64,000 nt of DNA from the NCBI GenBank assembly GCA_014706295.1, contig JACSVZ010000014.1, positions 72,887,697-72,951,696 on the forward strand, read 5' to 3'. Positions 1-12,577 of this stretch are shown here, one piece after another. The notes under the pieces are model-generated. The model was not told where the DNA came from. It saw only the letters and a list, made by a program, of their open reading frames with translations, and ran no database searches. The DNA is from Lycocorax pyrrhopterus obiensis (lineage: Eukaryota; Chordata; Aves; Passeriformes; Paradisaeidae). How positions within the stretch are numbered: the stretch's first letter is position 1; every line of letters begins with the position of its first letter. Position numbers and translations under genes: made by a program.

Positions 1-3000
1 CGTGCGGTTCCAAGGTGTAATATGCATCAAACTTGGTGTTTTAGCATGATAATTTTATAGCTGTGCTCAGCAGTAAGCTTCAGGGAAGGGACTCAAAAAA
101 GCAAGATGACAGAAAATTAAAGTGAAAACAACTCAAAGGAGATGAATGCTATAAACAGACCAAGAGAGGCAGAATCAGTTTTGAGATTTTTTTTTTAGCT
201 GATTTTTTTGTGCTAACAGAAGTTAGTGCAAAAATTTAATTATGTTTTTCTTTACAAATCCAGACACTAATTCTATCACAGTGACTTTTTTTTTAAAGGA
301 AAGCAACAGGCTTTCTGTTCTATTCAGAATGAAGTCTCCAAGTTATAAGATATCCCTGAATTAAGTCCTTTTGTCTTTTGATAATCAAAACTATCTGCAG
401 AGAGAGCCCAGAAACAGCTCCTCTAATACTGCTAAATTGCATATGACTAATCCAGGGGAGTGGGGTGGAAAAGGGGGATGGAAATCTGCCTGGGCTGAGT
501 CACTGTGAAGGCACAGTAAAGAATGACTGCTGTACAAGTCCAAAGCTATTGAGACATAAATTGGCTGACCTAGTAGCCAGTTTTTAAAGCTTAGCACAAA
601 TATGAGAACTGAGCCCTCCCTTGACATCTCACACTTCCTTTCAACAAATGAAACTTCTGAGTTGCACTGAGACATAGTTTTCAACTTAGGAGGATGCCCC
701 ATAGCTGAAATGATCAAAATTTAGAAGCTTCAAACTGAAAAGCTGCTGCTTCAGCTGCATTTGATTGTTTGCTCCAACAGGATCCAGCTAATGGACTGAA
801 CAATAAATAGTATTTCTGAAACCCAAACTCACTTGTAATTGTGTTTACAAATAAGTTAGAAGTTCCAGGTTCTTTTTCTTAGCTATCTCTTCTATTGCTG
901 ACCTAAGTACTGCGCATCACCGTCTCTCACCAGTGTGAACTTCCTCATGTAACACTTGGAATAGGTAAAACTACAAAAAAGACAGGCTGAAATTCTTCAG
1001 AGAATATGCACACAAACCCTCCCTAAGTATGAGAAGGCCAACAGGCAGATAGATCAGCTTTTAAAGTCACCACATAGAGAGGACTATGAAAAATTGATTT
1101 CAGGAAAAAACCCAGCATTTTCATAGTGTTATTCCCAGTGGAACTTCCAGCAAAATTGTATTTTATTTGGACAGAAGTGTCCAAACTGAAATACCTACAA
1201 CAGCATTACTGTAAAACTATCCAGTGTCCATGCCATTGCCTGCAACTGCTGCCACCTCTACCAGTTACAACAGTGCACAGTAAAATAAAACAATTCTATG
1301 ACCTAAAATGCTCTGAAACAATCATTTGAATGGTTTATCTACAGAATGTTCTAAAATTAGCTTCTGTGCCCATGGGAAAGACCTGTTGGAAACTCAAGAT
1401 CTTGCCTATCTTCCACAAGTGTCAAGTTGATAATGAATGGAAAATTTAGGACCTGTGAAACAGTTGGGCATCTACCGCAACCAAAAGATAATCCTTGAAA
1501 ACAAACACTGAAGGAAACCAGATCCTACCTCTCAAACAACCCTCCTTAGCCCATGGCTATGAATACTCATTCTTCTTCACTGAGGAGAGCAGCTGGGACC
1601 TGTAAGAGGATGAGCTCCCAATTTAAATGCCCAGCTCCAGGGCAAACCGAGAGTCCATTTAGACAGCACTTGGGAAATTCTTAGTTATTGCAAAAAAAAC
1701 CCCCAATGGGGCTCGAATGTGTCTTAGCTACAATTTAGATTTTATGGGCACCTTCTTTTCTAAAGTAAAAATACACATTCACTTCTCAAAAGGCATGTTC
1801 CTTCAAAAAAGACCACAGAAGTCAATTAACAGGTTAAATGTGTCTTTTCAAAACTTGTGTAAGTTTCCAGTGGAGTTTCTGTAGAAATATCAGAACATTT
1901 CAGCTAATAAGGTCATTGCACAATCCAAGCTGTGTTAATGTAAGAGACAGGGTTAGTTCCTAAGCTACCAAAAGTCTGTAGCTTGGGTGTTAGCAGCAGC
2001 CCATCTACAATATTTGTCAGCCATAAGCTGGTTTTGAGCACTACCCAAAAGCTTGAAGTACAAATACAATCTCCATCTTGTCACACAGTACTCTGAAAAC
2101 AACAATTACACAACACTCGTGATGGACTCGAGCATCCATCACAGACTGACCCCACATAAATGTTACCTTTGCACTATAAATTTACTTTTCTGAATTCTAA
2201 GAAGCAGGAAAAAACTCACTTTCCCACAATTTCCCCCGCCATTTCCCACAACATATCCCAGTGTTCAAAGAACAATTTGAGAATATTTTTTCCCTAGCTG
2301 CTGCTTTAGCCTTAGAGCAAAATACAGATTTCCTTCTCAATATCAATGCAAGTTCCTACCACCCTGATCTAAGTCTACAGAGAGCTCAGTACAGCCTGGT
2401 GTTTCCATCATATACTAATGAGTTGTAATATTTCATCTCTGTATTTAAAAAGAGCGCCTATGATAAAGACCACTTTCTCTTGATTGCCATTTTCTCTTCA
2501 AAGCTACTAAAAACAATAAGGCACAGAGGGTTTATGTCACCCACCAGACTACTGAAGCATTAACAGCTTTATGGAGAAACCCACATGAATTTTTCAACAA
2601 ATATGACTACATTTCTTTTACCATATGGAAATGTATTTCTTTCCAATGTCATGGTCCAGATCAGGTTTAAAGTTGCAGCTGAAAGGAAAACACTCCTGTG
2701 TTGTGGAATCGATGTTATTTTCCTAAAGCATGTGACCTGACATCTAGGGACTTTCTTTAATTTCTTTTTTAATTAAAGTAGCTGCCATTTGTTGAATGAC
2801 ATCATTTTCCATGCTCAAGTACATAAAATACCCAGTTTTGTAACAGTGACTGAGCACAACCTGCAGAGTCACTCACACACCATGAAATACAAGAGTTTCT
2901 TCAGGTGAAAGTAACAGAACTAAAAATTAATCGACTAAAATCTGAGACTGGCAGATAACTGATAAACATTTGAGTGCACCCAGTTTTGATGAATCAAAAC

Positions 3001-3602
3001 AAGTATGTCAGATGTGGTAAATTTAACAAAAAGCAGTAACAGAATTTTATTGACCTCTGAATTAGCTGTGCAATCACACAGAGAACCTCCACTACAAAAA
3101 GATGGTGTCATGAAATGGAAATCTATGAAAGACAGACAGACATGTCACTGACTCGGCTTCAAGCTTCTCTTTTACAGCAAGTAAAATCTAACACTCCTGA
3201 AGGAGCAGTATGATAAACCCTGAGTTTAGACAGCTAGATTTTATCTAAATGTAGCCTAAAGCCTTAAAATTGCAATTTAAAAAAGCAATTGAAAGATTAA
3301 ATTTAAAATACAAACATTTTTCCTAAGAAAAAAATTGGTTTGAAAAGGGAGAAAGGTCCAGGGTGGTTGTCTCAGCCAGCTGTAGGGATATTGGGATTAA
3401 CTAGCTCAGCTTTATCAAGCACTACAGCACTATCAGAAAAGAGATATTTCCTCCTGCCCCACTACTGATTTCCATAGGAAAAAGAAACCACAAGCAAACC
3501 CACAATAAAACATAAAGTTGTCAATAGGACACAAGTTATTGTTGAAGCCAAAACACCTTTAATAATTGCCATCAAAAATCTACAAGAAATTTACAGAAAT
3601 TG

Positions 3603-3645
3603 TCTTTAAGGTCCCTGCCAGCCCTAATTATTCTATTATTCTGCA
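3603..3645 (+). mobile_element. CR1 LINE 3'-end fragment, old
   Basis: TCTTTAAGGTCCCTGCCAGC followed by two ATTCTATT/ATTCTG units matches the CR1 3' terminus in diverged form. Only about 40 bp remain. It lies in an XRCC4 intron. Confidence 0.7.
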
Positions 3646-6600
3646 AGAAATGGAAAAGGTACAATTGAGTGTGTATTTCTGAATATGTATCATAATACAC
3701 ATATGATATATATGTAAATCATTCAAATATCATGACTATCATCTCTGAACACACTCATTCTCAGAACATGGCCTGGCACACTTTACTTCCTGGCTCTTAC
3801 GAAGGGAATTAACACCATCTCAAACACTTTTGCATTCTCTAAGAGTTCTTTTAGTACCCAGCAAAAAGAACTAGCAAAAAGTTACAGGAGCTTTAACACA
3901 ATGAAAAAATTGTTCAGAAGAATACGTGGAACAAAAAGCTCATGCTTTTGTAATATGAAGAAAGGAGTACAACAGATGTGAAATGGTTTAGTGGATGTTT
4001 CTGTTTAGACAGACCTGGAAAAATGGAGTCTCCTAACAAATAAAAGATAGCAGGCAATTCCTATAGGCGTAACAATTCTCCACGACGACTCTTGATTTGT
4101 TATTATTACCACAAAGCTCTTTAAACAACTTGGACTCTGAATTATATACACAGAAGTACAAGAGATTATGGATAAAGGTACTGATTCCAGAGAAGTGGCA
4201 CCCTTTGGGAGCTTGCTACCCCGAGCTGACGTGGTGGGGCTAGGGAAAACACACATGTAACTCTAATTTTGGCATCCTGCTGATTATGTATACTGCTCCT
4301 GCTAGCCTCTCCACAATAGTGGTCTTGATTAAAGAGCATTGTTCAGGAAGGGAAGCACATGCATTTGCAGATGGCATAAACATGCTGCAGTGACTAAACA
4401 ACATTTGATGAGCACATGCAGCCCTGGCAGAGCCCCAGGGAGGAACCGCTGCTCTCGCGTTCTCCAAGCCCTGCCTGACAAACTTGAGATAAACCACACA
4501 GCTCAGCCAGGAGGGGCAAAGGCAGCAGCTCCTGACTCCCACGCTTAAAAACTTGGTAATAAAGGTGTGTAAATAGATGTCACACTCTGGGTTTTAGGTA
4601 TCAGCCTGTCCCACAGAAGTTAAACCCAAAATGAGTTAAGTATCTGACATCTTCGCTCTTGTGTTTGGGTTTTGTGTTTGAAAGCCCACTTTTTACTGGA
4701 CCCTGATCAAAAAAATACTACTCTCATTCTCTCCACATTTTATCTGCCCACAAATCAAGATCCTCAGTGAAAGTGGGTAAGTTCAGTCTTATCCTGTGGT
4801 AAATAGTAAGTTTACATCTTGGCATTCAACAAAGAAAATAGTTGTTCTAGAAAAACTGTAGAAAAAAATTCTTGAGGACCGCATTCAAAAAGGAAAAATT
4901 AAAGGACTGGTACCTGAATGTTCTTCTCCAGAGAAATAATGTCCTTTTCACAGCCATGCTGGTTTTATCCCCAGATTACACCACTGAAATAAAACTATAA
5001 TGATGTCAGGTAGCTAATACAGATAACAGCCCCATTTCCACTGGTTAGCACAACACTTCTGTTACCACATGTCCACAGAAGGGCCCTATTAAAATATCCC
5101 TTCCACAAACATCTCTAGTAATTCACCCATGGCCTGCAAGGATTTTTGGAAAAAAAAAATCTAAGTTACATAGTTTACAGGTTATAAAGTTTACAGGCTT
5201 TTCAAACTAGCACACACACATAAGAGCAGGCTGATTATTTCTCTTGATGTCTTGAACAAGAGACAACTCATATTTAGTTATTTACAGTCAAGCAAAACAT
5301 GGTTTTTGGTCCCCCATCAGAGCTAACAAAACCTTCAGGTGGTCTCAGAAACATAACTTTTTTCTGGCATACAAATCAGTGCATATAAATCCAGAATAAA
5401 TACTACATATTTTAATGCAATTCTTATTTGAATTCCTCAGTTTCGACCCACGTCCTAGACAATGTCTCATCAGTTCTTAATGAGATGAAAACTACACTGC
5501 TCAATGTATTTTAGTACATCAAGCCAGTAACGCTGGCAAAACCAAAATTGTAGAGGTGAACGGCTGATTTAGAAAATCACAGCAGGTCACAAGACTACAG
5601 TTTTAACTCCTTTGTGAGCCCAGGGAAGTAAAAGATGACAGTAAGTTCTTCTGTTATCAATTATTAGAAAAAAAAAAACCCAACAAAAATTGAAAATAAA
5701 ACAGTGCTTGTAAAGGCTGGGGAAGCTCACAATTTTTGTTTGAGCTATGCATCCTTCCCCATATCACCTCAGGCTTGGACCTCTCACCCAGATCAGAACT
5801 TGCTAATCAATATCTCAGGTTAGTCTCTAAAAGCTACATTAGATAAACCCTTTTCTTTTTTTTTATTTTTCCTGACAGTGATTCAGCTCAGGAGAAGAAT
5901 ATGGACTCAGATAGGGATAGACTGGAAGAGTCGAGCCAGGTTTATTCCAACTAAATAGCAAAATTCACCCCTATGATGTTTCTGAGATGGATGAACTATA
6001 TAGAACAACAAATTCTCATTCCAGCTAAAACTGAACAGGTACAGAACACAACTGCAAGGTAAGGAGTTCGATGTGAATTAATGGGAATAAATCTCCCATT
6101 GTTTTGCAAGATGTATAGTCATCAATTAAATGAGCAAAGAAAAAAACCTGACTGTCTCCAAATTCCACCTCTTGGTAGATCTGCAGCCCCTAAGACTATT
6201 GGCAATTTTCTGTTACAAATTTTGTGAGGCTAATAACCTACAGGTATTATTCACACACTGAGGAGACAATGTGCTTTTATGAACAGAACAAAAAACCTTA
6301 AAGCCTTAAAAAACCCCAAAACTTAAGACTTGTCAGAGAAAAACACATACAGAAAGACAAGGATTTCAGTTCCAAAAGTAAGAAAAAACCCAGTTACGTT
6401 TTGTACCCAACAGAGCAATTGACATCTAATTTTAAAAGAAATGTCAGGCATTATTTGCAGAGGTACCTGAGAGGAATAAGAAAAAAAGATAATGAAACAA
6501 ATCATCTTCTGTGGAAGAGCTTTTTCCTGGAACGATACTACCCAGAAACCTACTCTTGAAATTGTGTGCTGTACCTGCCTTTCTGGGAAACATATTTTTG

Positions 6601-9380
6601 CAAGAGAACCACGTTCAAGATTTGGATGAAGAAAACCTACCTGCCAAAGAACTTTCCAGTGAGACTGAAACATTTCAGAACAATTCTAATTGAATATTTT
6701 ACTCACCAATTCCAAATATATGGGCGTTTTGGCTTCAAATTTTAAATCCCAAATCAAAGACCCTTAGGCTTTGTCCTTGTGATGAAAAATACTCATGCCA
6801 CACACTGACATGCAACAGGCAGTAATTAGCATTCTGTCAAATCCTGTGGTCAGGCACAACAATTCACAGGTTTTTAAGGAACCAGCAAACATACGGCAGT
6901 GCTATTCCACCAGAAAATAGTTGATACTGCTCTGCTCACGGGACACAGAAATTATGGACTTGTCTTCACTGTTCAGATAAAAGTTCATTTTATATGTGGA
7001 CTACTAATACAGAGGTGAGTTAAAACCAAAGACACACGTATTTTAGATCACCACAACTGAAGGAAAGAAATCAACAGAGGTGTTAACACCTTCCTCACTG
7101 CACATTCTGCAGCTCTCTTATTTCTGCATCACATCACCCAGCGATATTTCCATATCTGTCACTTTTTAAAAGATACGGGACATCTCAAATTTGCCCTTTT
7201 CTTATATTTCAAGACATTTTCTGTAACTGCAGCAGAAGTAATACAGGTGTTGAAGTTGCTTTGAGAGTTTGAACATATCCATTCATACTGGAAAAGGTCC
7301 TATTTTAGTGAACCTAAGAGTTAACAAAACATTATGATCCTGAGCTTGAGAGCTCTCCTGTGCCTTTGCAGGTAGAAAGATGAATGCTCCCGCTGGAGCT
7401 GTGAGAGAGTTTCTGAAGAGAAACCACTGGTGAGATTCTCGCTGGTTTTCAGGCTCTGGCTGCTGTTCATCCTCACAGAAAACACAGGACTAGGGTCTTG
7501 CAGTGAAGCTTTGGAGCCCACACACAGTAATCTCTTTTCCAGAGCATCTACTGTCCTCTGTAATTTGTGTTTGGGAAACTAAAGCTTGTCAACATGCCAT
7601 GATTTAAAGATTTTCCCCTCCTAAAAGGAAAGCATTTGTACTCAGTTCTGCAAATGAAAGCAAGCTTTGATGTCTACACGGGGATTTGAAATGCGCAGCA
7701 GGTTTTCCAAAAAGGGAAAATCTGAAGGAATCGAGACGAAAGGAGAAGAGACAACAGAGTAACACCACAAGGGAGAAAGGATAACTGACAATTTTTCTTG
7801 CACAGATCCAAATCTGTTGTTTTATGAATGTGTTAAGTGTACTTTAAATATATTTAGACTCTCACTGTACTCAGGAAATAAGGAAATGCCCTTTATACTG
7901 TAATTTACAGTAGGCCTTAAAGCAATTAAACTACCATTTTTGTTCAAATGGATAGGTCCAGTGAAACACACAGATCCTAACAGGTTGAGAAAAACTGAAG
8001 AGAATTTATTCATCACAGTGTTTGATTCTTCCTTTTTCAACAATACCAGCTTTAAAGGTATAAATTACCAGTATTTTAAATTAATTTCTCCAAACTACTG
8101 CTTATCAGAGGCAGCAATCAAACACATAATCTAATAGCTAAGCAAGGAAAATAGCAGAGCTTAATTACTTTATTCACCAGGACTTCTGTCAAATATTGTA
8201 CATCTACTAATATGGTGAGGAATCATTCTTTCAGAAATGGCTTTTCTCACCTCAGGGCTACAGAAGTGATGCACTGCATTTCCAGTATACCTGAAAGACC
8301 TGAAGGTGCACTCAAGGTAAGATGGGGAAAATCATGTGGCAGAAGCCTGAGATTATTTACAAGACAACACTTAATGTTTTTATTACATAAGGCACATGAG
8401 AAGCCACCTATTTCCAAAATGGGCTTCCAAGAAAACCATTCAAGTGTCCACTCTCAGGTCCTGAAGTACATGGACACTAAGTGATAGAAGCATCATTACT
8501 TTCACACTGACCTAAGGATTAATCATTTCATCTTCCTCTCTCCTCAGCTGGTGGAATTGCCTGGGAAACAACCTGAACTCTCAGTGACCTTTGCTAACCA
8601 AACAACACATCCTTAGTGGTTTGGAGCAAAGTAACTATTCAGACCTTGAACCAAGACAGTTTGGACAGCACAAAGAGCTCTACCAATTACTTTTCTCTCA
8701 TTTAGTATGCTGTGAGAAGTTTTGGTTAGCTTCTCCAGCTTTTTTTCAACTTTTAGTAAACTTATAATGAACTCACAGGCCTGACCAGGGAAAAGCAGCC
8801 ACAGGAAATGGGGGAGACAAAAAACAGCATCTCTTCCATCATCCTAATTAGCAACAGTACTGCATCTAGTGTGGAATTTGTTAAGCTCTTACCCTCCCTG
8901 TTTACAGACTTAAGGCAAGGAAAAAAAAAAAACCCAGAGCCTGTCACATTACTGTAAAAAAAGAGACTGCTAGCACTCAATTGTTTACCAAAGGCTATTT
9001 AGCCTATTTAATTGCCAGCCTCGAAAAAAAAAAAAGAGCTTGCCGGATTTCCATTATTTATTATATGTGGAGTGACTCGCCAAAGCACTTGGAAAGATTT
9101 ACTTCCCAGTGGTCACCTACTTAGATCAAGCGCTAAATCACTGCCTCTGTGGCTGGTGTTTGTTTAGGTGGCAGCAGTTGAGCTGGACCAGCCTCCCCGG
9201 CCCCTCTTGGGGTCTCCGTGTGTGTGGCCCGTCCGGGGCTGCAGCTGGATCTGCACACAATTCCCACTGTACTCTGCAGATTTGTTATTCCAGGGTCCCT
9301 CCGAGCAGCCCCCGACACCCCGGGCATGGGTCCCAAAGGCAGAGCCACCTGTCCTGAGGGAGATAAACCACAAACACGCC

Positions 9381-9432
9381 GGGATTTTCACCAAACCCAT
9401 CAGGATTTTCACCAAACGTGTCAGGGTTTTTA
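9381..9432 (+). repeat. Short tandem repeat, about 22-bp unit
   Basis: GGGATTTTCACCAAACCCAT-CA is followed by GGATTTTCACCAAACGTGTC-A and a partial third unit GGGTTTTTAAA. It sits at the end of a GC-richer patch (9165-9370) inside the first XRCC4 intron. Confidence 0.8.
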
Positions 9433-11599
9433 AAGGCACAACTTCTTGGGCTCAGCTGCACATCCCGAGGCACAGCCAGAACCAGTGTTGCTAAAGCTCA
9501 GACATCATCTTATCTCTCCTGACCAACATTTCCAAAAGATAAATAAGTACTAAAACCCTTATGGACATCCCTTAAGTTAGATTATTTTTCTTATTCTGAT
9601 GCTTCTAAACATTACAGGCAGCCAGGACACTATAAAACACATTACACTGTGCTTCCACTAAATCACACAGGAATTCTTTGTGACTTGGGGAAGTTTTCCA
9701 TCCATTCAAAAACCAAACCACCAGCACTCATTCATTACATAAACCTTACACACACATCATTATTACACAATAATGAGGTAAACACTTTTAAAACTATTTG
9801 GAGATTCAGGTTTGGTATCATGCCATCAAAGCAGTGCAGGAGTAGGTGTAAGCACATCCTTTTTAAACACCGAGACATCAGTTCATGGAAAGAACCTATT
9901 TGTTCATAAGCTAAACAACAGGTGAATCAAGCACCTTAAGTCACCAAATGTACTACACTGCCAATGCAGATAATTACAGTGCATTTTTCATTCCAGCCCC
10001 TTTTAAAGCAAGGGGCACAACGGGGCTGCCACCACTTCCTCCAGAAAACACCTGGGCAGTAAAACAAATTTCCATATCAGAAAATATTTCCCAATAATAT
10101 TCCTATGTTTTCCTTTGCTTAACATCACCTCACTATTTTTATTTGCACTGCTAAAGACCACCCAACAGAGTTTTGGCACATAATTAGGCTTTGTGGAAGC
10201 AGAGCTTTAGCAAGATGCTGCAAAGAAGGTAAAACTTATTCCAAGTAGCACAGTTTGGTATAGCCATGAAAACAATAAATCAGTATCTAGCTCAGAGATT
10301 TGCCAGTCACTAGTCCCACAGGGGATGGAGAATTAAGACAGAGCTCAGCTCTGGAAATTACCGGGCATAAGTGACTGCTGGTGATCAGCATCATGTCCTA
10401 GGCAGGTCCCACTAAAAATAATTAAAATAACCAAATTTGTGTATATAAGCATGCATATATTTCTAAAAAATAAGGCAAGGCATATTGATTTTCTAAGACT
10501 ACAAAATTTGCTCTCAGGCACCCATGTACCAATTTCATGAAAAGATTCTGCCTTAATAGTTACCTACATGAATTGATAAGCATTTTATAGCTCAGAGTAT
10601 AACAATGCATTTCAGAAGTTTTTGTGGTTTTTTACTAAAAGCTGTTAATTATTAAACAGAACATTCAGTATGCAAACACAGCCAACTACATCTTCACACA
10701 TGCTGTCCTCTAATTTTTCCTTTTCTTTTATATCAAGTGACAAAAACATTAGTTTAAGAACAGTCATCTCCTATTTATTCATGGTAATTTGATACAATTT
10801 GCTCACCCTGGCCCTGCAACACTCTTCCCAAGACTGGGAAGGTTTTAATTTCTTTATCCAAACAGCTTCTGAAATACGAAAGGAGAAGGAGAAAATATTC
10901 ATAACTACTAAATAAAAGATGTAAAGGCAAACACCCAGTAAGTAAAGCAAGGGCTGATAAGAGATAAACACTGAACTGAAGTCGTGTTTAAGCTGCAGAG
11001 TAGTTTCTCTAGTCTTCCTCTGTGCTAAATTTGCATTTAGCCATCTGGATGTACAGAGCCCAGGAAGATTAATTTCCTAGTGTGATGCTGAAAGAGATAG
11101 CTCACGAATACTTCCAAAGAGAGTTTGCAAAATGTTTGGAACATTGCATTACACACCTGAAAACCATTTCTATTATTTAATACTACATAATTGCTTTGGC
11201 AATTTTATTTGTAGGCATTAGTTTAGCACAGAAGGAAAAAAAAAAGGTGTTATTGTCACCCAAGAAATCCCATCTTATCTAAAACCATTCTTTTGACGCC
11301 TGAAGTTTAAAGCACACATAAGAATTGAGGTTCTTTGTATTTTCAGTTTCTTCAGCCAGATTATTATTTTCCCGAATTAACACAAAGTTGTTCTCATACA
11401 ATTTAAATTTCTCATAAGCCTTAATCGATGGAAACACATATTAGGTGAGCCCACATACATAAGGATATTTTCACTTAATAAAAATACAGCATGTATTTAT
11501 CTGTCTTGTATTTAGAATACGTGTGACATAGAGCAGGAACAAAAAAAAAGCATTCTTAACTTTACTGCTCTCAATTCCTGAGTACAATCTGGTCCTAAC

Positions 11600-11783
11600 C
11601 TTGCAATATGGCTCTTGCAACCTCTTTGTGAACAACCAAACAGCTCACAAAAGTGTCAAAAAGGGGATTACAGTCAATATGGTCATGGATAAATTCACAG
11701 AAATACTGATAATGCAGACTGGCAGACATACATGACCAAACTTTTGGCTCCTCAAGAGCCAAACTGGGCTGAAAAGTCCTATA
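11600..11783 (-). other. Candidate cryptic exon in the XRCC4 intron (unrecognised)
   Basis: On the minus strand, acceptor GCCTTTTTCCTTGTGCAG precedes 184 nt that stay open in the frame XRCC4 coding exon 2 would enter, ending CAAG before the donor-like GTTAGG. The segment would encode about 61 residues, including SLHYQYFCEFIHDHIDCNP. I recognise no protein family in it. It does not resemble the XRCC4 head or coiled coil. It could be chance or an occasional alternative exon. Confidence 0.2.
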
Positions 11784-12389
11784 CTGCACAAGGAAAAAGG
11801 CATGTAAAAAAATTTTAAAAGAAAAATTAAAGTACAAACTAGGAATGTGCTTTAAGTTAGCTTCTTCCTCAGAAAAGCTTGAACACACCAAACCACAACC
11901 TGAAGTAACCAGAAGTGTCTGTAGATACAGATTACACTGGTTTCTTTCTTGTTTTAAGAGGGTGCTTTCCTTTGCAGCCAAGCAAGCAGCATAGAACCAC
12001 TTTCTGATTTGCAATTCAATTCAACAATTTTAGCCTTAGCTTACAAAATACCTAAAGTAACAAAAAAGCTGATTTAAAAAACTATGTTTTAGCACTTGAA
12101 GATAATCTTACCTGATTTTTATTTTTTTCTAATTTAGGTGAGTAGTACAGAGAAAGGATGAAGAAACAAGGAAAACAGAAATGCACAGGAGGCTACAATT
12201 TCAAAAGGGCAGCATCTATCCCAAACCACCAACTTTCTTTCCAGCTTTGGCCCATGGAAGAGCTCACAACACTCATTCAATCTGGAATGAGTATCACAAG
12301 TCTGTCTGGTTTTAAAGACCTTAATAAAACACAAAAATGTATTTCATTCCCATTGTTTAACAGTCAAATTTAAACATTTATCTACTTAC

Positions 12390-12577
12390 AGAGCCATCTT
12401 TCAGGTTCCTTTCATAAGAGAAGTGACAGGCCTTATTCTGCTCATCTCTTGAAATCACAAAGTTGTATTTGCCAGCTGACTCTTCTCCAGCTATCAGTGC
12501 TTTCCTCAGCTCTTCCACATATTTTTCTCTGTCCATTTCTATGTCAGCAGCCTCCCTAGAAATGTCTGCTTCAGACA
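12390..12577 (-). CDS. XRCC4: XRCC4 second coding exon
   Basis: The exon is 188 nt. It has acceptor CTTTCTGATAG upstream and donor GTAAGT right after ...AAA GAT GGC TCT (K-D-G-S), so it ends in phase 0. It encodes residues 47 (shared codon) to 109. The human counterpart ends at KDVS, the same boundary. Compared with human, the segment between the conserved RKAL helix and ERNLKD is about four residues longer (GEESAGKYNFVISRDEQNKA region). The next expected exon, which in human starts FRLGSFNL, was not found in the remaining 12.3 kb of the window and is probably beyond the left edge. Confidence 0.94.

Larger units (their letters stand above)
1..12389 (-). other. XRCC4 intron (downstream of coding exon 2), runs off the left edge
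   Basis: This is AT-rich intron sequence after the donor at 12389. I searched the minus strand for the next XRCC4 exon (FRLGSF-like, then ELICYCL and coiled-coil residues) and saw no match. Contents recognised: an old CR1 end (3603-3645), a small tandem repeat (9381-9432), a GC-richer patch at 9165-9370, and a splice-competent open segment at 11600-11783 (see findings). All longer ORFs here look like chance. Confidence 0.8.

Noticed and set aside
6323..6693. Overlapping ORFs on both strands at 6.3-6.7 kb as a possible missing XRCC4 exon
   Set aside because: Neither translation resembles the expected XRCC4 sequence after KDGS, nor its coiled coil.
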